This document shows, one piece after another, positions 25,340 through 35,600 of a stretch of 64,000 nucleotides of DNA (positions are counted from its first letter, which is position 1; each line of letters begins with the position of its first letter). Position numbers and translations under genes: made by a program. Location: contig JAAEUE010000271.1 of the NCBI GenBank assembly GCA_024227565.1, forward strand, positions 1 through 64,000. The letters are read 5' to 3'. The DNA is from Alphaproteobacteria bacterium. Its GTDB lineage: Bacteria > Pseudomonadota > Alphaproteobacteria > Rhizobiales > CAJQND01. Under the pieces are notes generated by a model. That model searched no databases and had not been told where the DNA came from. It was given only the letters and a program-made list of their open reading frames with translations.

Positions 25340-25543
25340 ATGCCCTTCCCTCAAGGTTTGGATTCAGGTTCCCCCCGCGGCCGCTCAAGTGAACGGCCTA
25401 TCATTGAACCGGCAGCACGCACACGCGTGCCGCGGCCTCTCTTCAGCAGGAGGATGCGTGGAATTCTTCTTTATAAACTTTGTTCCCACCCCACCGCAGG
25501 GCGAAAGGTACCCCGTCTCAGCAGGCAATAAAAGACCTTTTCG

Positions 25544-25571
25544 GACCAATTGTGACCAAATGCGACCATTG
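25544..25571. promoter_or_regulatory. Phased ACCAATT/ACCAAAT repeats upstream of amtB
   Basis: GACCAATT, GACCAAAT and GACCATT start at 25544, 25554 and 25564 with 10-bp steps. The first copy is exact and the others degenerate. They lie in the 452-bp gene-free stretch 25340-25791, which otherwise holds only the palindromes at 25647-25731. Confidence 0.65.
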
Positions 25572-25646
25572 CGGTCACAACTGGTATACCGAGACGACGG
25601 TGCACCCAGCCGCATTATCTGCGAATACAGGGAAGATGCCACCCAC

Positions 25647-25731
25647 CCCGCATCCCTGCGAAAGCAGGGATCCATTGAGCCATTCCGCATAATCAGAGCT
25701 ATGGGCTCCTGCCTTCGCAGGAGCGCGTGGT
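25647..25731. repeat. Pair of palindromic repeats (CCTGC-GAAAG-CAGG family)
   Basis: CATCCCTGCGAAAGCAGGGA (within 25648-25680) and GCTCCTGCCTTCGCAGGAGC (within 25697-25731), joined by a spacer containing AGAGCTATGGG that also occurs between the pair at 13.8 kb. This shows a composite, BIME-like unit of about 85 bp. It lies between the tmoV stop codon and the amtB promoter region. Confidence 0.85.
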
Positions 25732-25791
25732 GGAGAGTAGGAGCGCGAGGGTGAGGTATGATCGTTCAATCAAAACCAGCAGCACGCCGGC

Positions 25792-28041
25792 CTAGTCGAC
25801 ACCGAGCTCTTTCTTGCGCTGATCGGCCCAAGCACCGATCAAGCGGTCGAAGATGATGCCGAGCGTCGCGATACCCAGACCCGCCATAACGCCGCGGCCG
25901 GCATCGCTGGTGGGCAGGGCCCGGTAAATCTCCTGGCCCAGGTCCTGGCCGCCGATGAGCGCGGTGATGGCCGTCATCGCCAGGCCCATCATGATGGTCT
26001 GGTTCACCCCGAGCATGATTTCCGGCACAGCCACGGGCAGCTCGACCTTCCAGAGTTTCTGCAAGGGCGTGCAGCCATTGGCCACCGCCGCTTCCACAGT
26101 GACCGCCGGAATGCGCTTCAGGCCCAGGTAGGTGTAGCGGATGGCTGGAACGGTGGCATAGGGAACGATGGCCGTGATGATCGCCAGTTCGCCGACCCGG
26201 AACAACATGATGGCCGGCAACAGATAGATGAACGATGGGAAGGTCTGCAAGATATCACACCCCGACATGACGATCTTGGCAACCCTGTCGGAGCGCGCGG
26301 CCCATACGCCGAGCGGCACACCGATGAGCACGCAGATCACCAAGGCGGTTGAGACGAAGTAGAATGTGGTGATGGCAAACTGCCAATTGCCCACCAGCAA
26401 GATCACAAACACCATCAAGCCCGATGTCAGCGCGGTGAGCGTCCAGCCGCCCATCCGGTAGCTCAGCACTGCGAGCACACCCACCGTTACGGTCCATGGA
26501 ATGGCATGATAAAAGTCCCGCATGGGGATGAGCATGTGCACGGTTATGAAATCACGGATCGGACGGACGAAATCAATCATCGCGAAGGTGTAGGTCTTGA
26601 TCACCTTGTCGAGTTCCAATGCGTCCCTGCTGTCCACCAGGAGGTTTTTCTTGGACAGCATGGAGACATCGCGAATGTAGAAGGACGCCAGGATCGTCAC
26701 GGCCATCATGCCAAAGAAGATAAGTGCGTGGGCGTGTTTTTGGGCGAAGGTTTTAGCCTCCAGATGGCTGTAGTCCGACGCCCGGTTGGCATAGGCTTGC
26801 GTGATCCGGTCGAGCACGATCGCCATGAGCACGATGGCCGCGCCCTGCATGGTGGCAAACCCCAGCTTGAGCTGTTGCAGAGAGAACAGCAGCTTGTGAC
26901 CGAGGCCCTGCGCGCCCACCAGCGAGCAGATCACAACCATGGCAAGGGTCTGCATGATCACCTGGTTGAGACCCAGCAACAGGGTGCGCTGAGAGGCGGG
27001 CAATTGGACCTTCCAAAGAAGTTGGCGCGGTGTGCAGCCACTCATGCGGCCCGATTCAGTGATATCGCTCGGCACGGTCTGGATGGCCAGTATCGTGCAG
27101 CGCGCCATGGGCGGCATGGCGAAGATCACCGTGGCGATGAGGGCGGGCACCTGGCCGGCACCGAACATCACCACCACAGGCACAAGGTAGGCCAGATGCG
27201 GGGTGGCCTGCATCAGGTCAAATATGGGGGTGATGATTTTGGCGGCCCGTTTTGAGCGGGTGACCCAGACGCCAAGCCACAGGCCCATTAGCGCAGAGAA
27301 CGGCACGGCCACGACCACAAGCGAAAAGGTCTTCATGGATTCGCGCCACAGCCCGGTGACCGCCAGATAGCCCATGCACAAAACAACGGTGAGAGCCAAA
27401 CGCCAGCCGCCGACCCAGTGGCCCAGAATGCCGAACCCAAGCACAATGGTCATCCAGGGAACGTACCGGACCTTGCGGGCGGACATGGTTGCTTTGAGCA
27501 GATCGGCCGGCAGCTGCGAGATCCCGGTGATGGCTTCCGGTGCCATCAGAGGCTGAACCCGCAGCGCCTTGGCAATGCTGCCGAAGATGATTGGCAGCGA
27601 ATCCACCAGCACGATGCCGATGATGCCGGCAACCACCAACATGGCAATTCTTGGTCCGCGCAGGTTGTAGGCGATGATGCCGGCGATGGTCGCAATCGCG
27701 ATCCAGATGATCGGCAAAAGCTGATGCGGCTTTGCGCCCTTCCACAAGAGATACTCCGTCCATAACAACGGCTGCTTGAGCGCCCAGGAGATCGTTCGGG
27801 TGAACTGCTTGACCGTGAACAGGCCCAGCGTGGCCTCTTTGTCGAGCCACCTGAACAAATCGGAGATCCAGACCTTGATCGGGACCACCCATGCGGTCGG
27901 CCACACATTGGCCCAATCGAACAGGAACCCCAGCGCCGTGCCCACAATAACAACGGCCAGCGCTTGAAACAGGGTGGATTTGGGATCGACCAGGCGATCC
28001 ATCAGGCCGTTGACCACATGATGTGAAGCAAGGACGCTCAC
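25792..28041 (-). CDS. tmoV: TMAO/glycine-betaine-type ABC transporter permease, tandem two-domain
   Basis: A 749-residue inner-membrane protein containing two complete ProW/OpuAB-like permease domains in one chain. The first cytoplasmic coupling (EAA-type) loop reads SGCTPRQLLWKVQLP and the second ANGCTPLQKLWKVELP, about 300 residues apart, each in a roughly 200-residue permease core. Ordinary ProW has one. The start GTG at 28041 overlaps the tmoW stop codon by 4 bp (GTGA). Together with tmoW and tmoX it makes an importer. Linkage to tmm favours TMAO as substrate over glycine betaine, but the family binds both kinds of ligand. Confidence 0.8.
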   Translation of the reverse strand: MSVLASHHVVNGLMDRLVDPKSTLFQALAVVIVGTALGFLFDWANVWPTAWVVPIKVWISDLFRWLDKEATLGLFTVKQFTRTISWALKQPLLWTEYLLWKGAKPHQLLPIIWIAIATIAGIIAYNLRGPRIAMLVVAGIIGIVLVDSLPIIFGSIAKALRVQPLMAPEAITGISQLPADLLKATMSARKVRYVPWMTIVLGFGILGHWVGGWRLALTVVLCMGYLAVTGLWRESMKTFSLVVVAVPFSALMGLWLGVWVTRSKRAAKIITPIFDLMQATPHLAYLVPVVVMFGAGQVPALIATVIFAMPPMARCTILAIQTVPSDITESGRMSGCTPRQLLWKVQLPASQRTLLLGLNQVIMQTLAMVVICSLVGAQGLGHKLLFSLQQLKLGFATMQGAAIVLMAIVLDRITQAYANRASDYSHLEAKTFAQKHAHALIFFGMMAVTILASFYIRDVSMLSKKNLLVDSRDALELDKVIKTYTFAMIDFVRPIRDFITVHMLIPMRDFYHAIPWTVTVGVLAVLSYRMGGWTLTALTSGLMVFVILLVGNWQFAITTFYFVSTALVICVLIGVPLGVWAARSDRVAKIVMSGCDILQTFPSFIYLLPAIMLFRVGELAIITAIVPYATVPAIRYTYLGLKRIPAVTVEAAVANGCTPLQKLWKVELPVAVPEIMLGVNQTIMMGLAMTAITALIGGQDLGQEIYRALPTSDAGRGVMAGLGIATLGIIFDRLIGAWADQRKKELGVD

Positions 28042-29069
28042 AGATCTTCGCTGCCGAACAGCGCCTTGGTGATCCGCTCGCGCGAAAGCTGGCCGGCAAG
28101 TTTGCCGTCACCGTCCACAACCGGCACCGGCTTGGAGGCGGTGAGGACCTGCTCGGCAACCTCGCCGATTTTGGCCTTCGCGTCGATGGCATTCGCGGTT
28201 GAGCGCGACTTGCCGTTCAGTTTTTCCATCACCGCACCCACCGAGACAATCCGGTCGCGCGGTGCGTTGCGGGCAAACTCTGCCACGTAGTCATCAGCCG
28301 GATGCAACACCATTTCCTCCGGCGTTGTAAGCTGGACCATGCGCCCATCTTTCATAATGCCGATGCGGTCGGCCAGCTTGGTGGCTTCCTCAAAATCGTG
28401 GGTGATGAAGACAATGGTCTTCTTCAGCATCTGTTGCAGGCGGATGAATTCATCCTGCATCTCCGCCCGGATCAAAGGATCAAGCGCGGAGAACGGTTCA
28501 TCCAGGAACCACACATCCGGCTCAACCGCCAGGGACCGGGCAATGCCGACCCGTTGTTGCTGGCCGCCGGACAGCTCCCGTGGGAAATAGCTTTCGCGCC
28601 CGCCCAAGCCAACCAGGTCCACCATCTCCTGGGCGCGCGCATGGCGCGTCGCCAGGTCCATGCCTTGAACCTCAAGCGGGAAGGCAACGTTGGAGAGAAC
28701 ATCTCGGTGGGGCAACAGCCCAAAGTTCTGGAACACCATGCCCATCTTGTGGCGGCGGATCTCGATCATCTCCTGATCGTTGGCCGCCAGAAGGTCGCTG
28801 CCTTCAAACATGATGGACCCGGTGGTAGGGTCATTGAGGCGTGTTATGCAACGGATAACGGTGGATTTGCCGGAGCCTGAAAGCCCCATGATGATGAGGA
28901 TTTCGCCAGCGTGCACATCGAACGACACGTCCTGAACGGCGCCGATATAGCCCTCCGAGACGAAGGCTTCAGGGGCTGGCGCACCGCCGTGCTTGGACAT
29001 GAAGCCTTTTGGATCGGCTCCAAAAACCTTCCACATGTTACGGCATGAAATCTGGACGTCGTCCGCCAT
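28038..29069 (-). CDS. tmoW: TMAO/glycine-betaine-type ABC transporter ATP-binding protein
   Basis: A 343-residue ATPase of the ProV/OpuAA group. Walker A GLSGSGKST (residues 62-70), signature LSGGQQQR, Walker B VWFLDEP, and a C-terminal extension of about 75 residues resembling the CBS region (IGEVAEQVLTASKPVPVVDG) that can act as an osmotic or ligand sensor. It is cytoplasmic and energises TmoV. GGGGAGG precedes the ATG at short spacing. It follows tmoX after a 148-bp spacer holding a hairpin terminator/attenuator, which would keep its expression below that of the binding protein. Confidence 0.85.
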   Translation of the reverse strand: MADDVQISCRNMWKVFGADPKGFMSKHGGAPAPEAFVSEGYIGAVQDVSFDVHAGEILIIMGLSGSGKSTVIRCITRLNDPTTGSIMFEGSDLLAANDQEMIEIRRHKMGMVFQNFGLLPHRDVLSNVAFPLEVQGMDLATRHARAQEMVDLVGLGGRESYFPRELSGGQQQRVGIARSLAVEPDVWFLDEPFSALDPLIRAEMQDEFIRLQQMLKKTIVFITHDFEEATKLADRIGIMKDGRMVQLTTPEEMVLHPADDYVAEFARNAPRDRIVSVGAVMEKLNGKSRSTANAIDAKAKIGEVAEQVLTASKPVPVVDGDGKLAGQLSRERITKALFGSEDL

Positions 29070-29144
29070 TGCCTCCCCTTTATGTGCTTAGAATTTATTG
29101 TTTTTTTATTGTCGCCAGCATGGCACCTTTGGTGCGCAAGGTAA

Positions 29145-29179
29145 ATAAAAACCGGGCGAAATCCGAAGATCCCGCCCGG
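29145..29179 (-). terminator. Attenuator-type hairpin between tmoX and tmoW
   Basis: On the minus strand the arms CCGGGCG (29173-29179 side) and CGCCCGG (29152-29158 side) enclose a 14-nt loop, followed by a U-rich tail (TTTTTATTT). It lies about 40 bp past the tmoX stop codon. Placement after the binding-protein gene is typical for partial termination in ABC importer operons. Confidence 0.78.
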
Positions 29180-29217
29180 CCCGGTATTCAGCTTAGCCTG
29201 GGCGTAGTGCCGCCAGA

Positions 29218-30183
29218 CTACATGCCTTTCCACTTGGCGATCAGATCGCCATTGTCTTTAATCCACTTGTCAGCGGCTTCTTCGGTCGACATGCCGTCAA
29301 CGTCCACCAGCAGAGAGGCAGCAGCAATCTGGTCATTGTTGAAGTTCACAGCTTGCATCACTTTCCATGCAGCAGGCCAAGTTTCAGCAACGCCCTTCCA
29401 GGCCGCTTTCTTCAGCCAACCTGAACGCGGCGCGCCGCAATCGTTGACCATGTCCGGGTTGACGCCCCAGGACGCATCCTTGGCGCACTTGTCGCCTTCA
29501 GGCTCTGGGAAATCAATGAACATGCCCTTGTGCTTGGCTTCGATGAAGTTCGGTGTCCAGTTGAACAGAACCACAGGCTCTTTCTTGGCAACCGCTGCAT
29601 CAAGCTCGGCCCAAAGGGTCGCGGCCTGGCCAACATTGATGGCCACAAAATCCATTTTGAGGGCTTTTACGCGCTCAGCATAGTTCTTGCCCCAGTCAGC
29701 GGGCGGGCCCACAAAGCGGCCTTTCGGCTTGGTCTCGGCCACAGCAAAGATGCTGGCGCACTTGTTGAGGGCCTTCCAGTCTGGCAGGCCCGGGCACTTA
29801 TCGACCACATATTGCGGCACCCACCATTCTTCGCGGGTCACAGCATCGTGCTTGCCGGCATCAACCATGCCGTCTTCGTCGCGTGCCTTTTCAAACGCAC
29901 CTTTCATCGAGCCCTCCCAAGCCTCGATCTGGAAGTGCATGTCGCCATCGGCAATGGCCTTGAACTGCAGCTGGGAATCCGACGGGGCGTATTCCACGGT
30001 GTAGCCCATGCCCTGAAGCACCTTGCCCACCACGGTGGAAAGAACAAGCTGGCTGGTCCAGTTGTTCTGCACGATGATGATTGGGTCTTCAGATTCTGGA
30101 ACAGCCGCATAAACCGGCGTAGACACTGCAAGACCAACCGCAAAAGCGGCTGCCGCAGTGGTCATCATGAGTTTCTTGAGCAT
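29218..30183 (-). CDS. tmoX: TMAO/glycine-betaine-type periplasmic binding protein
   Basis: A 321-residue precursor: basic start MLKKLMM, hydrophobic core and AYA-like cleavage site near VYA-AVPES, so periplasmic. Trp residues in QNNWTSQ, IEAWEGS, EEWWVPQYV and FNWTPNF are spaced as in binding proteins that box a trimethylammonium group by cation-pi contacts. Extra Cys residues (KCPG, KCAS, KCAKD, DCGA) could form disulfides. The ATG at 30183 has GGGAGG 7 nt upstream. The assignment to TMAO rather than betaine rests on linkage with tmm and tdm. It is divergent from the AraC-type regulator gene across a 227-bp region containing an ACCAATT array. Confidence 0.82.
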   Translation of the reverse strand: MLKKLMMTTAAAAFAVGLAVSTPVYAAVPESEDPIIIVQNNWTSQLVLSTVVGKVLQGMGYTVEYAPSDSQLQFKAIADGDMHFQIEAWEGSMKGAFEKARDEDGMVDAGKHDAVTREEWWVPQYVVDKCPGLPDWKALNKCASIFAVAETKPKGRFVGPPADWGKNYAERVKALKMDFVAINVGQAATLWAELDAAVAKKEPVVLFNWTPNFIEAKHKGMFIDFPEPEGDKCAKDASWGVNPDMVNDCGAPRSGWLKKAAWKGVAETWPAAWKVMQAVNFNNDQIAAASLLVDVDGMSTEEAADKWIKDNGDLIAKWKGM

Positions 30184-30335
30184 TTGGTTTCCTCCCATTG
30201 CCCTTTCGCATTAGGGCTGGCTCAGTTGTCGAAGGGGCACTAAAACAGGGTCTAGCGGTCCTTATGCAAGGCAGAAGGCCCCAACACGAAAAGTATTATT
30301 GGACAAGAAGGTGGCAAACTCAAGCCCAAAAACAA

Positions 30336-30376
30336 ACCAATTCAGACCAATTATGGACCAGTACGACAAATTGGTT
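30336..30376. promoter_or_regulatory. Phased ACCAATT repeats between tmoX and araC-type gene
   Basis: ACCAATT starts at 30336 and 30346, ACCAGT follows at 30357 (steps of 10 and 11 bp), and one inverted AATTGGTT lies at 30369-30376. The array sits in the shared divergent promoter region and may control both genes. Confidence 0.78.
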
Positions 30377-30410
30377 CACAATGGTTTGAACCCGGGCGGG
30401 CTCTGCCAAA

Positions 30411-31424
30411 GTGAAATCAAAGGTCTTTGAACACGTGGATCTTGAGGCAAATGACGAGGAAGAAGGCCAGGCGGACGACCGGGTTCGGCGCTTTGGGTTC
30501 TTGATTGTGCCGCAGTTTCCTCTGCTTGCCTTTTCTTCAGCGCTGGAGCCGCTGCGGGCCGCCAACCGATTGCGCGGCGAACAGCTTTATGAATGGTTGA
30601 TCCTGACGCCTGACAATGAACCGGTGCGGGCCAGCAACGACATTGAGGTGGTGCCGGACGTGAACATCGGCGAAGAGCCTCATCTTGATGTGGTGTTTGT
30701 GTGCAGCGGCCTGGACTATACGATGTCCGATGAAAAGAGCGCGCTCGCCTGGCTGCGCGGCCTGGAACGCAAGGGCACCTCAATAGGTGCCATCAGTTCG
30801 GGCGCCTTCAATCTGGCGGAAGCCGGGCTTATGGAGGGTTTCAAGTGCACCATCCATTACGAGATTGCACCGGCCTTCCGCGAGAGGTTTCCGGAGATTT
30901 CCCTGACGGAGAACATCTTCGAGATCGACCGCAACCGCTACACCTGCTCTGGCGGCACCTCAGCGCTGGACTTGGTGCTGAACCTGATTGCAAAGGACCG
31001 CGGCGCCGGGCTGGCCCTGGAGATCTCCCAACAGTTCCAGCACGACCGGGTGAGAGACGGGCTGGATCGCCAGAAGATGACCCTGAAGCGCATTTTTGCC
31101 TCCAAGTCTCAATTGTTGTTGGCTGCCACCGACACCATGGAGCGTAACATTGAGACACCACTGCCCACCTCCGAGCTGGCGAGGGTGATTGGCGTCTCAA
31201 CACGTCAGCTTGAGCGCATATTCGAGCGTCACGTGGGCATGCCGCCGAACCGCTATTATGCCGGCTTGCGGCTGGAGCGGGCGCGGTTGCTGTTACTACA
31301 AACCACCCTTCCGGTGGCAGACATTGCAGCGATGACCGGATTTTCGTCACCGTCCCACCTTACCAAGCGATATAGGGAACGCTTCAGCCGCAGCCCAACC
31401 CAAGAACGCGGTTCGACGGATTAA
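30411..31424 (+). CDS. GlxA/GbdR-like AraC-family transcriptional regulator
   Basis: A 337-residue regulator. The N-terminal DJ-1/PfpI-like domain (about residues 25-190) has SSGAFNLAEAGL where a class I amidotransferase nucleophile would stand, but Ser replaces Cys, as usual in this group. The C-terminal double helix-turn-helix (about 225-330) includes STRQLERIFERHVGMPPNRY and ADIAAMTGFSSPSHLTKRYR. Close relatives such as GbdR activate glycine-betaine and dimethylglycine catabolism genes. The GTG start at 30411 has no convincing ribosome-binding site, so the N-terminus may be a few codons shorter. Divergent from tmoX, which is its likely target. Confidence 0.88.
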   Translation: MKSKVFEHVDLEANDEEEGQADDRVRRFGFLIVPQFPLLAFSSALEPLRAANRLRGEQLYEWLILTPDNEPVRASNDIEVVPDVNIGEEPHLDVVFVCSGLDYTMSDEKSALAWLRGLERKGTSIGAISSGAFNLAEAGLMEGFKCTIHYEIAPAFRERFPEISLTENIFEIDRNRYTCSGGTSALDLVLNLIAKDRGAGLALEISQQFQHDRVRDGLDRQKMTLKRIFASKSQLLLAATDTMERNIETPLPTSELARVIGVSTRQLERIFERHVGMPPNRYYAGLRLERARLLLLQTTLPVADIAAMTGFSSPSHLTKRYRERFSRSPTQERGSTD

Positions 31425-31493
31425 ATTTTATGGCCCCGTGACGGGAAACTTCGTAAAACGCAAACTCTTAAGTGTGCATTAGAACAGGTGTGG

Positions 31494-32603
31494 ATGATGC
31501 GGCCTTCCAATAACCTCTTGAAATTCCTATGTCTCCTCGCATTCTCTGTGGCTTTGGCAGCCTGCGAAGAAGAACAAACTGTTGTCGAAGCGCCGGTGCG
31601 CGCGATCAAAACGCTGGTTGTGACGGAACGCGCCGGCACCCAGGAACGGCGGATCGCCGGGCTGACGGAAAGCTCCATCGTCACCGATCTGGCCTTTCAG
31701 GTGGGAGGGCGCATTGTCTCTATGGAAGCAGAAGTCGGTGAACGGGTCGAAAAAGGGGCGGTGATCGCCGCGCTCGATTCTGAGCCATTCAAACTTCGCA
31801 TTAGAACATCCGACGGCCGGGTCGCCGATGCGCAAGCCAAGCTGAAGGACACTGAAGCCAAATACAAACAACAGGCGACCTTGTTCGATAAGGGCTTTGC
31901 CACCAAAACCGCGTTTGACAGTGCTCTGTCCGCGCTCAACAGCGCAAAGAGCGCCGTTGATGTGGCATTGGCAGAGCAGGAAATCTCCAAACGCGACATG
32001 CGCCAGACCACTCTCACCTCGCCATTGACCGGAAGCGTGACGGAGAAGTATGTGGAGCGTTTTTCAGAGGTGAGCACGGGGCAAAAGATCGTCCAGGTGA
32101 GCGCGGATGGTGGCTTGAAGGTGAAGGCAAGCGTGCCCGAGGGCCTCGTTCGGCGCCTGTCGGTAGCCGATGCGGTTCAGGTCTCGTTCCCCACATTGGA
32201 AGGGCGTCTGGAGCCCGGCAAGATCACTGAAGTGGGCACCCGGGCAGGTTCCACCAACTCTTTTCCCGTAACCATTGTTCTGGATAATCCCGTCACTGAT
32301 CTGCAGCCCGGCCTGACCGCTGAAGTCAGCTTCACTTATAAAACCCAAGCCACCGGCAAAGCGTTCCTTCTGCCGGTCACCGCGGTGCTGGCCACCGAGC
32401 CCAAGGTGGGCGGAACGGTGTTTGTCTTCGACAAGGCGGCAAACGTCGTGCGCACCAAAAAAGTGCAGGTGGTCAACGTTCACAACAACGAGCTGGAAAT
32501 CACCGGCGATGTGAAGAAAGGCGACATTGTTGCCGTGGCCGGTGTGTCGTTCCTGGTGGACGGTATGAAGGTCAAGCTGCTCGACCCCAAGCAGGCGGAG
32601 TAG
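31494..32603 (+). CDS. RND efflux pump periplasmic adaptor lipoprotein
   Basis: A 369-residue membrane-fusion (HlyD/AcrA-like) protein. The signal peptide ends in lipobox LAAC with Cys24 as lipidation site. A lipoyl-like half (DLAFQVGGRIVSMEAEVGER), an alpha-helical hairpin (about residues 95-160, ADAQAKLKDTEAKYKQQATL) and a beta-barrel half (residues about 190-290) follow in the usual order. It bridges the inner-membrane pump to an outer-membrane channel. The ATG at 31494 has AGG 5 nt upstream; the adjacent ATG is equally possible. It ends 5 bp before the pump gene. Confidence 0.9.
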   Translation: MMRPSNNLLKFLCLLAFSVALAACEEEQTVVEAPVRAIKTLVVTERAGTQERRIAGLTESSIVTDLAFQVGGRIVSMEAEVGERVEKGAVIAALDSEPFKLRIRTSDGRVADAQAKLKDTEAKYKQQATLFDKGFATKTAFDSALSALNSAKSAVDVALAEQEISKRDMRQTTLTSPLTGSVTEKYVERFSEVSTGQKIVQVSADGGLKVKASVPEGLVRRLSVADAVQVSFPTLEGRLEPGKITEVGTRAGSTNSFPVTIVLDNPVTDLQPGLTAEVSFTYKTQATGKAFLLPVTAVLATEPKVGGTVFVFDKAANVVRTKKVQVVNVHNNELEITGDVKKGDIVAVAGVSFLVDGMKVKLLDPKQAE

Positions 32604-32608
32604 TTTAG

Positions 32609-35600
32609 ATGCTGACACGGTGGGCGTTGAACAACTCCATGCTGGTGCTGATCCTGGTGATCATGATCGTGGCAGCAGGGCCGGTGAGCTTTCTCAGCCA
32701 CCCTTCGCGCGAAGATCCAGAAATCACCATCCGCACCGCTTTGGTCACCGCCTCGTTCGCGGGCATGTCGCCGAGCCGGATGGAAGATCTGATCACACGC
32801 AAGCTGGAAGAAAAGATCCGCGAAATGCCGGAGGTGGACAAGATCCGCACCACATCTCGCTCCGGGCAGGCCACGGTTCGCGTTGAGCTGCATGACCGGA
32901 TCACCGACCTTGAGCCAGTCTGGCAGGATCTGCGCAACAAGATGAGTGATGTGAAGTCGTCCCTGCCCAGCGGCACGAAGGGGCCGGAGGTCAACGACAA
33001 CTATGGCGATGTGGCCATGGCCACCCTAGCGCTGACCGCTGAAGGCTTTTCGCTGGCGGAAATGCGCGAGACCGCGCGGAAGATCCGCGACAGGCTCTAT
33101 TCTGTGGGCGGGATCAGCAAGGTTGAGCTGTTCGGGGTTGAGCCTGAGCGAATCTTTGTCGAGGTCAACAATGTTCGCCTGTCGCAGCTTGGCATCTCCC
33201 CCACCGACCTGATCAACACAATCGGCAAAACCAACATTATCTCGCCAGGCGGCCGCGTAGAGGCTGGCATTGCGAGCTTTGCCGTTGAGCCCACGGGCAA
33301 CTTCGACAGCTTGGATGATATCGGTCAGGTCACCATCGAGATCCCGGACAAGCCGGGCCAGGTGATCTATCTGCGCGATTTTGCAAAGATCACGCGCGAC
33401 TATGTGGACCCGCCGAAGAACCCTGCGTTCTTCAACGGTAAGCCGGCGATCGTCATCGGCGTTCAGATGGTCGACAAGTACGATTCCAAGGAGTTCGCCA
33501 AGGGCCTGAACGCCCGCCGCCAGCTTCTGGAAAACACACTGCCCATCGGCTACAGCCTGCAATACATCACCTTCCAGCCCGACGACATCCGCAAGGCCGT
33601 GGATGGGGTGGCCAGCAATCTCTACCAGACCATCATCATCGTGCTGGCTGTGGTCATGCTGTTCCTTGGCTGGCGCACCGGGCTCATTGTGGGGGCCATG
33701 GTGCCGCTCACCATGCTGCTCACCTTGTTGGTCATGCGCTATCTGGGCATCGAGCTTGAACGCATGTCGCTGGCCGCCCTGATCATCTCGCTCGGGCTTC
33801 TGGTCGACAACGGCATCGTCATGGCCGAGGAAATTGGCCGGCGCCTCTCCCTTGGCGAGGAGCGCACCCAAGCAGCGATTGCCACAGGCAAGTCCATGCT
33901 GCTGCCACTCGTGTCGTCCAGCATGACGACCATTCTGGCCTTCATGCCATTGATGCTGGCGGAAAACGAGGCGGGTGAATATCTCCGCTCGCTCTCCCTG
34001 GTCATCGCCATCGCCCTGCTCGGGTCATGGATCCTGGGCATGACCGTGACGCCCCTGTTGTGCTCCTGGGGCCTCAAGATCCCCAAGCCAATGGATGAAG
34101 ACAGTGCCTACGACACCAAGTTCTACCGCGCCTACAAAGGCGCGCTGGATGGTATCTTGCGGTTCAGATATCCCTTCCTCATCGGCACGGTCGCCATGCT
34201 CTTCGTTGCCGTTTGGGGATTGCAGTTCGTTCCCAAAATTTTCTTCCCAGCCTCAGACCGGGTCCAGCTGCAGGTCTATGTGGATTTGCCGGTGGGCTCC
34301 AACACCTATGGCTCCAAGGCTGCCGCGCTGAAGATGGCCGGATGGTTGAGCGACAAGAAAGAAAACCCGGAAATCGTCTCCAACGTGGCGTACATCGCCA
34401 GCGGCGGCCCGCGGTTCTATCTTGGACTTGATCCGATTGACCCTGACCCCCACCGCTCGTTCTTGATCGTGAACCTTGAGAACGCCTCACAGGTTCCCAT
34501 CCTGCGTGACCGCATCCAGGCCCATGCGGCCGGCACGCTGCCCGAGGCCCGCGTGTTCGTAAAACCCATGTCCCTGGGCGCCAGCGAAGCTGGATTGGTG
34601 GAGTACCGCATTTTCGGCAACGACCCGTCCGAGCTCAACCGGATCTCAGATGGCTTGAAGTCCATCATGAGGTCGGTCAACGGCACGGTGAACATCAAGG
34701 ATGATTGGGAGAACCGGCTGGTCAAAATCATTGTGGATGTGGACCAGGCCCGGGCGCGCCGGGCGGGGGTCACCTCCCAGTCGATTGCCGACACGCTTGA
34801 TGCCATCTTGGCCGGTGTTGCGGTGACCGATTACCGGGATGGGGACACCATCGTTCCGGTCTATCTCAGGGCCGAAGGTGCCCAGCGCACCAATATCGAC
34901 CGGCTGCGCACGCTGAACATCACCCGCGCGGGCGGGGCGCCTGTACCGCTGATGCAGGTCGCGAACTTCGATGGCTTTGCTGAATTCTCCATGATCCAGC
35001 GCCGCAATCTGGAGCGGGTGATTACTGTGTCCGGCAAAAACCTGCGCATGCCGGCCGCCGACCTTGACGCCGTCATCACGCCGCAACTGGAAAAGCTGAA
35101 ACTGCCGGCAGGCTACCGTGTGGAGCGCGGCGGGGAGATCGAAGGATCGTCCGAAGCGCAAAGCTCGCTGTTTGCCAACATGCCTCTGGCATTTGCGCTG
35201 ATCTTGCTGATCCTGGTCGGTCAGTTCAACAGCTTGCGCAAACCCCTGATCATTGTGGCCGTGATCCCGCTCACACTCATCGGCGTGACACCAGCATTGA
35301 TCATCATGCCGGGCGCCAACTTCAGCTTCATTGCCACTCTCGGGCTCTTGTCGCTCGCCGGGATCATCATCAACAACGCCATTGTGTTGATCGACCGCAT
35401 CGGGACCGAGCAGGAGAAGGGCCTCAATGTTCATGACGCCATCATCAATGCATCCGTGAAGCGATTGAGACCGATTCTGATGACCACCATCACCACCATT
35501 TTAGGTCTGATGCCTTTGATCGTCTGGCGCGATATATTGTTCTATGACCTGGCCGTTGTGGTGTCGGGCGGATTGTTGGTGGGCACAATGCTCACCCTGG

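Noticed and set aside
25792..30183. Assignment of the ABC importer to glycine betaine (OpuA/ProU) instead of TMAO
   Set aside because: Not excluded, since the families are similar, but linkage to tmm, tdm and amtB makes a TMAO transporter the better call.
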